This document shows, one piece after another, positions 35,481-46,560 of a stretch of 64,000 bases of DNA (position 1 is the first letter of the stretch; every line of letters begins with the position of its first letter). The notes under the pieces were generated by a model that searched no databases, had not been told where the DNA came from, and saw nothing but the letters and a program-made list of their open reading frames with translations. The stretch spans positions 119,796,431 through 119,860,430 of the forward strand of contig NC_088781.1 of NCBI RefSeq assembly GCF_958450345.1. Reading direction: 5' to 3'. A program made the position numbers and the translations under genes. Source of the stretch: Calliphora vicina (taxonomy: Eukaryota > Arthropoda > Insecta > Diptera > Calliphoridae).

Positions 35481-37059
35481 TTGAAAAAGTAACGTAAAAA
35501 GTTTAACAAGTAATACAAATCTAATGAACGATTGGTGCTTATTCATAATTTCTAAAAACTTTAAATACTAAATAATTAACTGCACTAATTTGTCCCTTAA
35601 ATTGTACCACATTATTAGAAAAACATTATCTTTGTATTAAATATTTGGTTCATTAAATGCTGCTACGAAAACAATACAATAATTAATTTGATATTTCTAA
35701 AAATTCTTGCAATTTCCTTTGCCCTTAAAATTTTCAATTACCCCCTAGTATTTTCCTTTACTTTGTTTATATACAAATAATTTGTTGTCATTATTTTACC
35801 ATAGTATTGAAATTTTTAGCAAATTATTTTACCACAAATGAAATAATAATACTATAAAAATTATTTTGTCATAAATGTGGGTGTTGTTTTTTGTTTCAAA
35901 GAAAGAAAAAAAAATAGAGCATCCAAAACAGGAAAAACTTTGTGTAAATGACAAAATAAAATCCACAATTCAGAGAGAGAAAGAGAAAAATTAAATAAAT
36001 AAAAATATAGTTTTTTTTTCTAGTTAGTTGGTCTTGTAGTTTGACAAACAAGCAAATAGTAGAGCAAAAATATTAATAATAATTTCTTTGTTTTCTGTTT
36101 CTATTTTTTACTTTATGCCGCACTAAAAAAACTTAGTCTGTGGCAGAAAGCACAAAAGTATGCTAGGTTGTTTTGGCAAAAAAAAAGTTACAGTAACAAG
36201 TATTTCATTTGTATATACATAGCTTTATGGAGGTGCTGGTGGTGGTAGTAAAACTTTCAAATGAAATATATAAAGAAATTAATGAATTACCAAAAAAAAA
36301 AAGTGGAAATAAAAAGAGAAAAATAAAAAGTTTATTATTTATTTTTGTTTTGGTTGTTTGCTAAAGAAAACACAAACTAGAAAATTATTACATTAAAGGC
36401 TTGCAAAAGGAATTTTAATGGAAACATTTAGTTGCACTTTACAATAATTATGTCTATTTTAGGGAGCACGAAAAAAAATGTTGCCTAACTTAAGGAGTCA
36501 GATTTTCAATAAAAACGCTCAACTACTTTCAGAAAACTGTATCGAATAAACCATGCTCATTAAATTAAAAAAAAGTCCACCAACTTCTCACAAAATTTAA
36601 TATTTCCTCAAATTTCATTTATTTTCACTATATTCCATAAACTTTAAGCAACCGTAATTAACTGCAGCAGCTGTGCGAAATAAATTAAAGCATACTTCTA
36701 GGAATTAAATTTAATTTCAAAAGTACATAAATGTTATTTAATTACAAGCAATCAGGCTTTATTATATTCAAGTTAAAGTGAATTGAATTATGTCAATTGA
36801 AACTAAAGAGGTCTATTTTTATGGCAGAACAGCAGGACAAATGTTAAAGTATTTATGGTTTAATTTGTGTTCACCATAACAAAGAGAAATGTTTACGGTC
36901 ATTTAAAAAATAATAATAATAAAAAAAAAATGTGAAATATTTATGAAAAGAAATTTAATAAAAATATTGTAAAGAATTTGTTATAAAAACAAAAGACATT
37001 TTATAAAATAAATAAATAAATCACAAACCAACAATATTTATATAGAAAAGGCATAGACG
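35481..37059. other. AT-rich non-coding DNA
   Basis: A/T homopolymers and AATAAT tracts. One AAAGCATACTTCTAGG word lies at 36688-36703. Nothing coding. Confidence 0.45.
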
Positions 37060-37645
37060 AAAGCAGATTTATTTTATAGAAAATATAAGTTAAAGACTGA
37101 AAGGATAATCTGTCTGAAAGGCAGGCAAAATTTTCTATAGAAAATCTGTGTGAAAGGCAGACAAAATTTTTTATAGAAAATCTGGGTGAAAGACAGACAA
37201 AATATTCTATAGAAACTCTGCGTGAAGGGCAGACAAAATTTTCTACAGAAAATCTGCGTGAATGGCAGACAAAATTTTCTTTAGAAAATCTGCGTGAAAG
37301 GCAGACAAAATTTTCTATATAAAATCTGCGTGAAAGGCAGACAAAATTTTCTATAGAAAATCTGCGTGAAAGGCAGACAAAATTTTCTATAGAAAATCTG
37401 CGTGAAAGGCAGACAAAATTTTCTATAAAAAATTTAAGTGAAAGGCAGACAAAATTATTTATAGAAAATCTGAGTGAAAGGCAGACAAAATTTTCTATAG
37501 AAAATCTGCGTGAAAAACAGACAAAATTTTCTGTAGAAAATCTGCGTGAAAGGCAGACAAAATTTTCTATAGAAAATCTGAGTGAAAGGCAAACAAAATT
37601 TTCTATAGAAAATCTGCGTGAAAGGCAGACTAAATTTTCCTTAAA
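37060..37645. repeat. Satellite array 5: 36-bp unit, dyad TCTGC-GTGAAAG-GCAGA
   Basis: The unit is AAAATTTTCTATAGAAAA plus TCTGCGTGAAAGGCAGAC. About 15 copies with scattered substitutions (CTGGGTG, CTGAGTG, AACAGAC). The stem TCTGC/GCAGA is kept in most units, the loop varies more. It is the shortest of the arrays. Confidence 0.95.
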
Positions 37646-38619
37646 AACAGTATTAATGCCTCAATTATTCCATAATAAATTGTGTAAAAATGATATAATG
37701 AAAATACCAAAATTAAAAGCCTACTTTAAGGCTATAAAAAACAAAATTGTCTGTTTTGACAGGAACATTTTGTAGTTTAAACTTTCAATATTTCCTTTAT
37801 TACAATTTCTGCTTCACTTCAATTTCTATAGTTTCCTTACATCTTTTTTATTTAAATTTTTAATTTCTTTAGCCCGAAAACAAGACTGTTTGCAATACTT
37901 GTGGCATAATTTCTTTCCATGTCATATAACAATTCCCTCGACCCCACTCCAACTCTATGTTTTTTTTTTTTTTTTTTGAAAGTCTGTAAACAAAATTTTC
38001 CAACTTTAACTTGTAGTTGTTTGCTCTGTTTGTGTTGTTGGTGCTGTTTCCTGGAAACTTGTACAAATATCTGCAGTTTTATTATTTCTTTTAATTTTTT
38101 CTTAATTATTCTTTAGTAAAAGTTTGGTATGTGTTGTTTTTATTCTTTATCATCTTCAACTTTGAAGTTATTTCATTTGGAGTTTGTTGTGGTGTTTTCT
38201 TTTTTTTTCTGGGTTTTATTTTTTGGTGTATTTAGTACATGCGCTGCTGCTTTTCATGCTGTATGTGGTTTAAACATGTTTATAAATTATATTTTGATTA
38301 TAGTTTGTTGTTTCTTTATGACTAAATATATTCCTATTTTTTTTTTTGTTGTTTTTTGCTGCAGCATCTTTGGAGTTTTAGTATAATTTGTCTTTGGAGC
38401 ATACATATGGTTTGTTTTAAGGGGAAAAAGTGCAGTAAATTAATATTTATTTGTATGTAAATTGGTAAAGGGTAGAGGGATATAGATAGACAGTAAAGTA
38501 GATTAAGCAAACAAGGTAGGGTTTGCGGCTTAAAAAGTTATTATATTTTGACGGGAACTTATTTTTTTATCATAGAATTATATATGGTAATAAACCTCAA
38601 AAGTATGCCATGTTATTTC
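37646..38619. other. T-rich non-coding DNA
   Basis: Contains a T15 run near 37960-37977 and long pyrimidine stretches. The hydrophobic frames at 37919-38386 (up to 85 codons) are rich in Phe, Cys and Val because of T-rich composition and show no domain. Confidence 0.45.
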
Positions 38620-39930
38620 AAGAAAAAATCTCATATTCTGAGAGAAGGCAACTTTTCTCTGATACCGAATAAAAAATTCTCTGAAATTAAAGGTTTTTCT
38701 ATGGAAAAAGTCTCTCTGGAATTTAAAGTATTTCAAAAAAAGTCTCTCTGAAAATGTGTGTTCCTAAAGAAAAAGTCTCTCTGAAATTGGGAGTTTTCCT
38801 ATAGAAAGTCTCTCTGATATTGGTAGTTTTTCTTAGTTTCTGTAATTGAGAGTTTTTCTACAGGAAAAGTCTCTCTATAATTGAGAGTTAGTCTATAGAA
38901 AAAGTCTCTCTGAAATTGGTAGTTTGTCTATAGAAAAAGTCTCTTTTAAATTCAGAGCTTCAGAGTCTCTCTGTAATTGAGAGTTGTTCTATAGAAAAAG
39001 TCTCTCTGTAATTGGGAGTTATTCTATAGAAAAAGTCTCTATGAAACTCAGAGTTTTTCTATAACAAAAAGCTCTCTGTAATTGAGAGTGTTCCTAAAGA
39101 AAAATTCACTATGAAATTGAGAGTTTTCCTATAGAAAAAGTGTCTCTGAAATTGATAGTTTTTCTATAGAAAAAGCCTCTATGACATTGATAGTTTTTCT
39201 ATAGAAAGTCTCTTTAAAATTGAGAGTTTTTCTATAGAAAAAATCTCTCAGTAATTGAGAATATTTCTATAGAAAATGCTCTCTGTAATTGAGAGTGTTC
39301 CTAAAGAAAAAGTAGGTCTGAAATTTATAGTTTTTCTATAGAAAAAGTTTCTCTGAAATTGATAGTTTTTCTACAGAATGTCTTTCTGAAATTGAGAGTT
39401 ATTATATAGAAAATGTATCTCTGAAATTAACAGTTTTTCCATAGAAAAAGTCTCTATTAAATTGTGAGCTTTCTACAGAAAAAGTCTCTCTGAAATTGAG
39501 AGTTTTCTACAGAAAAAGTCTCTCTGAAATTGAGAGTTTTTCTACAGAAAAATCTCTCTTAAGTTGAGAGATTTTCTACAAAAATAATCTCTCTGAAATT
39601 GAGAGTTTTGCTATAGAAAAAGTCTGTCTGAATTTGAGAGTTTTTCTATGGACAAATTCTGTCTGAAATTGAGCGTTATTCTATAAAATAAGTCTCTCTG
39701 AAAATTATAGTTTTTCCACTCAAAGTGTCTCTGAACTTGAGAGTTTTTCTATAGAAAAATACTCCCTGAATTTGACAGTTTTTCTATAAACAAATGGGGT
39801 CTGAAATGGAGAGTTTTTCAATAGAAAAATTCTCTTTTAAATGGAGTATTTCTCTAGTAAAAGTCTCTTTCAAATTGTGAGCTTTTCTATAGATATGATC
39901 AGTCAGAGACTGAGAGTTTTACAGACAATA
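38620..39930. repeat. Satellite array 6: 35-bp unit, dyad CTCTC-N7-GAGAG
   Basis: The unit is AGTCTCTCTGAAATTGAGAG plus TTTTTCTATAGAAAA. About 37 copies, the most divergent of the arrays, with many one-base changes and lengths of 33-36. CTCTC and GAGAG arms are the most stable part besides the core. GAGAG is the Drosophila GAGA-factor (Trl) recognition core, so an array presents dozens of potential sites; binding here is inference. Confidence 0.9.
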
Positions 39931-41754
39931 TTTTGTTCCATTATATGTTTTTAAATAATCATAAAACCTAATTATTTCATATTTTATTTGCATTAGCAGC
40001 TTTTTTAATCTGTTTAATTGCTTTTCAAAAAGCTATAAAATAAATAAATCAATTAAATTAAACTAATTATTGTTATTATTATATTTTTTTTTTTTTGCTC
40101 AACAGGGATTAGTGGCAGCACATAACACCAATTGCTAAATTCCAATAACAATTAAATATTATGATAATTGTAAATGAAAATGGGAATAATATAGAAATAA
40201 TATAGAAATAACAAAGAGCAGCAAATGACTATCCAGAAGAAAAAACTGGCATAATAAAACAATAAAAAACAAAAATAAGCTCTTAAAAGTGAAGCCAACA
40301 GAAAAACGAAAGCAACGAAAAAATATTTGCCAGAATAATAATAGTATAAAGGCAAAACAGCAGGTACTTGGAGGGTAACCACTTAGCCGGGAAATAAGAG
40401 GAAAACCCCAAATGTTAAAAGAAGAAAAGAAAACGATATATTAATACAATTTACATTGATACTTTTTAACAAGCATTTGTGAGGCAGCTATTTACTAGAC
40501 TATGACCAGGGAATGTATAACAGGCAAAAAAAAACGCCTAAATATATGCCATACTACAGCATGTTTTACAATCATAACAAGACAAAAAAGTACACAACAC
40601 AAAATCATACAAAATAAAAGCCATAAAAACAGCTCTTACAAATAGGCTGTGAACTTTATGTTTTAACAAAAATAGCCTGAAAGTAAAATGATATAAAAAA
40701 AGAACAGCCATCTTAAAGTAGTGCTTAAAATAACTTTAAATAGAAATTCTGGCAAACAAACGAAACCACAAATGTTGTACTCGAAGCCCAAGCCCAAGCA
40801 TATGCTATGAAATGTTTTTATTTTTGCCCCGGTTTTCTATCAATATTTTTGTTGTTGTTTATGTGTTGCTTTTTTTTGGCTGGTTTCCTGTTTGACTAGC
40901 TAACGTTGTGTGTTAAAAGATCGTTTATTATTTTGTTACCATTAGTTTGTTTTTCTGTTTATTTTTTTTTTTGGCTTGTATCAAGTTAAAATTATCTTGT
41001 TTTTCTTTCTATTATTGTTTGGTGTTTATTTCGTAATAAAGTATACTTTTAGGTGTCAATTCCTGGGTGTTTGTTGTAATGATAATGAAGTCGTTAAATT
41101 GATTTTTGTGTACGATTTGTATCCAATACTGAAGGCAAGGAAATGAAAAATACTACAAAGCAAACAAAAATATAAATCTAAAAGCAACAATGTGAAAAAG
41201 TTTTGTTTTTTGAAAGCCCAAAAGTAGGCCAAGTAAACTAAAATGAAAACTAGCAAAAGTCAAGGTATTATAAATAATTTAAGAATATATATCTATATCA
41301 ATAATATTCCAAATCATACAACTACAGCCAACACTTTAAAACTGTCTAACTAAAACCTAAACGTAGCATACATTTAGGTACTTTAAAATTGTTTCAACTT
41401 TCTATATAACATAAAAAATGATGATAATTCCCAATGGCTGGTTAAAAAAATATTTGTAATTTTTTTATTTTTAAAAATGGTGTTATATAATACCACTATG
41501 TAGAAGACTCTAAAGGATGGTAGAGTAGTTTTTACAAATTTTTGAGTTTCATGTCACATTGAGTTCTGTGCTAAACAACATAAAAGTAATGGCATAAAAA
41601 TATTTTGTAAAAAATAGAAATAACGTAGATACACACGTACTTATGTACTTGCAGATGAGTATACACATGGATATAGAGAAAACAGATATTTTTCCAATGT
41701 ATATAGTTAGGAGAAATACACCTTTTGGAGGGGTGGGAGAGAATATTTTTTCAT
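39931..41754. other. AT-rich non-coding DNA
   Basis: Includes T14 followed by GCTCAACAGGG at 40085-40107, which resembles a 3' splice site, but the following sequence offers only an 11-codon open frame. Dispersed words AAAGTATACTTTTAGG and GTAGCATACATTTAGG lie at about 41038 and 41363. The frames at 40152-40382 and 41056-41256 are composition artefacts. Confidence 0.4.
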
Positions 41755-43605
41755 AGGAAATCTAAGTCACAGTCTAAATAATTTTTGATAGAAAACATAA
41801 GTCATATACAATCCTACATTCTATAGAAAAAAGAAGTCACAGACAAAGACATTTTCCTTAGAAAAGCTAAGACACAGAAAACAAGATTTAATTATACAAA
41901 AATTGTGACAGATAGTGTGAGATTTTCTGTAGAAGATTTGTGTCACACGCAGTGAGATTTTCTATAGAAAATGTGTGTCACAGACTGTGATATTTTGTAT
42001 AGAAAAATTGTGTCACAGACTGTTAGATTTTCTTTAGAAAATTTGTGTCGCAGACTGTGAGATATTCTATAAAAACATATGTGCAATAGACTGTGAGATT
42101 TTCTATAGCAAATTTGTGTCACAGACAATCAATTTTTCTATAGAAAATTTGTGTCATAGACAAGCAATTTTTCTATAGAAAATTTGTGTCACTGACAAGC
42201 AATTTTTCTATAGAAAATTTGTGTCACTGACAAGCAATTTTTCTATAGAAAATTTGTGTCACAAACAAGCAATTTTTCTATAGAAAATTTGTTCACAAAC
42301 AAGCAATTTTTCTATAGAAATTTGAGTCACAGACAAAAAATTTTTTTATAGAAAATTTGAGTCACACACGAAAAAATTTTTAATAGAAACTTTGAATCAC
42401 AGACAAGCAATTTTTGTATAGAAAATTTGAGTCGCAGAAAAGAAATTTTTCTATAGAAAATATGTGTCACAGAAAAAAAAATTTTGTGCAGAAAACTGTG
42501 TCACAGACAAGCAATTTTTCTACAGAAAAACTGTGTTACAGACAACCAATTTTTCAACAGAAAAACTGTGCCACAGACAAGCAATTTTTCTATAGAAAAA
42601 CTATGTCACAGAAAATCAATTTTTCTATAGAAAATTTGTGTCACAGGCAAGAAAATTTGTGTCACAGACAAGCTATAGAAAATATGTGTCACAGAAAAAA
42701 AAAATTTATGCAGAAAACTGTGGCTCAGACAAGCAATTTTTCTACAGAAAAACTGTGTCACAGACAAGCAATTTTTCTACAGAAAAACTGTGCCACAGAC
42801 AATCAATTTTTCTATAGAAAATTTGCGTCACAGACAAGCAATTTTTCTATAGAAAATTTGCGTCACAGACAAGAAATTTTTCTATAGAAAAACTGTGTCA
42901 CAGACAAGAAATTTTTCTATAGAAAAACTGTGTCACAGACAAGCAATTTTTCTACAGAAAAACTGTGTCACAGACAAGCAATTTTTCTATAGAAAATATG
43001 TGTCACAGACAAGCAATTTTTCTATAGAAAATTAGAAAATTTGTGTCAAAGACAAGCAACTTTTCTATAGAAAATTTGTGTCAAAGACAAGCAACTTTTC
43101 TATAGAAAATTTGTGTCACAGACAAGCAATTTTTCTATAGAAAATTTGTGTAACAGACAAGCAATTTTTCTATAGAAAATTTGTGTCACAGACAAGCAAT
43201 TTTTCTATAGAAAATTTTAATCACATACAAGCAATTTTTCTATAGAAAATTTGTGTCACAGACAAGCAATTTTTCTATAGAAAATTTGTGTCACAGACAA
43301 GCAATTTTTCTATAGAAAATTTGTGTCACAGACAAGCAATTTTTCTATAGAAAATTTGTGTCACAGACAAGCAATTTTTCTATAGAAAATTTGTGTCACA
43401 GACAAGCAATTTTTCTATAGAAAATTTGTGTCACAGGCAAGCAATTTTTCTATAGAAAATTTGTGTCACAGACATAAAATTTTTCTATAGAAAATTTGTA
43501 TCACAGACATGCAATTTTTCTATAGAAAATTTTAATCACATACAAGCAATTTTTCTATGGAAAAATTGTGTCACAGACAATACATTTTTTTATAGAAAAA
43601 CTATG
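41755..43605. repeat. Satellite array 7: 35-bp unit, dyad TGTC-ACA-GACA
   Basis: The unit is TTGTGTCACAGACAAGCAA plus TTTTTCTATAGAAAA; about 52 copies. The left end (41755-42120) is degenerate with CACAGACTGTGAGATTTTC units. The middle is mixed, with ACTGTGTCACAGAC and ATGTGTCACAGAAAAA variants. The right part (42990-43500) is nearly uniform. The 157-codon frame at 42414-42887 begins with TTG and is a read-through of these units, not a gene. Confidence 0.95.
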
Positions 43606-44914
43606 TAAAAATCACACAGTATTTATATTTGACAACTATATCCAACAACTCTTTCCCACCACCCTCGCAATTACACATATATTTTCCTTTGAAAATAGAA
43701 AAACTTATACGTACGAATTTATATAATAAAATAAACTTTCAGCATTTTTCCCTTAACTTAAGTACAATATATTTTTTAAACTTTTTTCTTATTTTTTGTG
43801 GTTTTTTTTATAGATGAAAATAAACTAAAATTTATAGAAATAAACTAAACGAAAAACAGAGAGGAAAAACCTTTAGTTTAAAGCTTATATAAACCTGTAC
43901 TTTGTGTTGAGTGTATTGACTTACTTACACAAATGTAAACGCATACATACAAAACCTTGAACACACACACACACATAGTGTAAACATGTTTCTATGTGAA
44001 TAGAAACGAATCGATTACTTCAATTGCAAAAGGTATACAATTGATTGACAAATATCTGTTCAACTCAGCTCTGCTAGTGCAGCAGAAGTTTAAAGAACCT
44101 TTTTTACTCTTCTAGAACACAGACACACATGAGCATGCACACTTCTAAACATACATTAGTAAAATCTTGTTAAAGAAATATAGAAAATGTAGTATGTATA
44201 CGATTTTCCAAAAAAAAACTTAAAAAAAACATTGAAATGTAATAAAAAAAAATCAATTTTCTTTCTACATGCACATTTTCCATTTACCGAACCAGTTTAA
44301 AAAAAAAAAATATATTCCTTTAACCAAAAAAAAAAAAGAAAACAGCTTTATACAAGCATTTCGTTCGAAATTTTATTTTCCAAGGGATTTTGACTGTTTT
44401 TTCTTGCTTCAACCGTGATTTCTTTTTTCTTTCATCTAATGCTAGCAAAGCTTTGAAAAAAGACATTGAAGCATAAGTTTTGTAGAATTTAAAAATACTA
44501 TTTATTTTTTGTGTAAACAAAAAAAAAAAACAAAGAAAAAGTGAACATAATCTTGTAGCAGTCAAAGAAAGAAAGTACAAAAAAAAGTACAAGTATTTGT
44601 AACTTCACTAGAAATTTTTTAGTCACACTCTCAGTGTTTTCGTTAAAAGCATGTTGGTTGTCCTCTAACAACATTTGAAAATGTTGCTGTTTAGTTAAAC
44701 AACAATGGCAAAGAATACAACGATTTTGGTATTTACCATTGACAAATTACGTTCTTAGTTATTTTATTTTCCACTCTGTCAGGGAACAGCAGTTAGAAGA
44801 AGTGTCTAAAGGAAATTTTACAAGTTTTAAGAAAACAAGTTTTTTCACAAAAAAATTTTTGGAAATTGCAGAGAGATAAAAAGAACAATGTTTTAGCCAA
44901 AAAAAAAACCTAGA
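43606..44914. other. AT-rich non-coding DNA with a CA microsatellite
   Basis: A (CA)n tract lies at about 43957-43974, with A-runs at 44205-44250, 44300-44340 and 44519-44530. The frames at 43629-43817 and 44320-44592 lack motifs. Confidence 0.45.
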
Positions 44915-46560
44915 AAACCTAGTGTCACAGACACAAAGATTTTTTATAGAAAACCTGGTGTCACAGACACAAAGATTTTCTATAGAAAACTGGTAGCACA
45001 GACGTAAAAATTTTCTATAGAAATCTGGTAGCACAGACACAAAGATTTTCTATAGAAAACTGGTAGCAAAGACACAAACATTTCTGTAGAAAACTGGTAG
45101 CACAGACACAAACATTTCTATAGAAAACTGGTAGCACAAACACAAAGATTTTCTATAGAAAACCTAGTGTCACAGACACAAAGATTTTCTATAGAAAACC
45201 TAGTGTCACAGACACAAAGATTTTCTATAGAAAACCTAGTGTCACAGACACAAAGATTTTCTATAGAAAACCTAGTGTCACAGACACAAAGATTTTCTAT
45301 AGAAAACCTAGTGTCACAGACACAAAGATTTTCTATAGAAAACCTAGTGTCACAGACACAAAGATTTTCTATAGAAAACCTAGTGTCACAGACACAAAGA
45401 TTTTCTATAGAAAACCTAGTGTCACAGACACAAAGATTTTCTATAGAAAACCTAGTGTCACAGACACAAAGATTTTCTATAGAAAACCTAGTGTCACAGA
45501 CACAAAGATTTTCTATAGAAAACCTAGTGTCACAGACACAAAGATTTTCTATAGAAAACCTAGTGTCACAGACACAAAGATTTTCTATAGAAAACCTAGT
45601 GTCACAGACACAAAGATTTTCTATAGAAAACCTAGTGTCACAGACACAAAGATTTTCTATAGAAAACCTAGTGTCACAGACACAAAGATTTTCTATAGAA
45701 AACCTAGTGTCACAGACACAAAGATTTTCTATAGAAAACCTAGTGTCACAGACACAAAGATTTTCTATAGAAAACCTAGTGTCACAGACACAAAGATTTT
45801 CTATAGAAAACCTAGTGTCACAGACACAAAGATTTTCTATAGAAAACCTAGTGTCACAGACACAAAGATTTTCTATAGAAAACCTAGTGTCACAGACACA
45901 AAGATTTTCTATAGAAAACCTAGTGTCACAGACACAAAGATTTTCTATAGAAAACCTAGTGTCACAGACACAAAGATTTTCTATAGAAAACCTAGTGTCA
46001 CAGACACAAAGATTTTCTATAGAAAACCTAGTGTCACAGACACAAAGATTTTCTATAGAAAACCTAGTGTCACAGACACAAAGATTTTCTATAGAAAACC
46101 TAGTGTCACAGACACAAAGATTTTCTATAGAAAACCTAGTGTCACAGACACAAAGATTTTCTATAGAAAACCTAGTGTCACAGACACAAAGATTTTCTAT
46201 AGAAAACCTAGTGTCACAGACACAAAGATTTTCTATAGAAAACCTAGTGTCACAGACACAAAGATTTTCTATAGAAAACCTAGTGTCACAGACACAAAGA
46301 TTTTCTATAGAAAACCTAGTGTCACAGACACAAAGATTTTCTAAAGAAAACCTAGTGTCACAGACACAAAGATTTTTCTATAGAAAACTGGTAGCACAGA
46401 CACAAACATTTTCTATAAAATTCCAGTATCACAGATACAAATATTTTTTATAGAAACCGGTAGCAACATTTTCTAAAGAAGCTCCGGGTCTCAGACACAA
46501 ACATTTTAGTATAGAAATTCTGTGTCTCAGACACTAAGATCTTCTGTAGAAATTCAGTGG
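44915..46560. repeat. Satellite array 8: 36-bp unit, dyad GTGTC-ACA-GACAC, extremely uniform
   Basis: The unit is CCTAGTGTCACAGACACAAAG plus ATTTTCTATAGAAAA (written in two parts: CCTAGTGTCACAGACAC, AAAGATTTTCTATAGAAAA). Some 33 consecutive units at about 45155-46360 are identical to the eye. The flanks carry the variant CTGGTAGCACAGACACAAA. The period is exactly 12 codons, so the array is open in frame and reads as repeated SQTQRFSIENLV (45167-46453, 428 codons). The frame opens with GTG, contains no ATG start, and has no neighbouring exon evidence. The uniformity implies very recent amplification or gene conversion; copy number may be mis-assembled. Confidence 0.95.

Noticed and set aside
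38129..38386. 85-codon hydrophobic frame as a small membrane protein
   Set aside because: Composition fully explained by poly-T tracts; nothing supports expression.
40085..40140. Exon after the strong T14-GCTCAACAG acceptor
   Set aside because: Only an 11-codon open frame (GLVAAHNTNC) follows and T-runs of this kind are common here.
42414..42887. 157-codon open frame
   Set aside because: Starts at TTG inside the 35-bp array 7; different units fall in different frames and it simply runs until a stop.
45167..46453. 428-codon open frame with 12-residue repeats as a protein gene
   Set aside because: It is a read-through of a 36-bp satellite, starts at GTG, and has no ATG, splice or promoter context. 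Listed as a repeat instead.
33660..46560. CRISPR array
   Set aside because: Regular repeats with short intervening segments superficially resemble one, but the intervening segments are identical within an array rather than unique, and the genome is clearly that of an insect.
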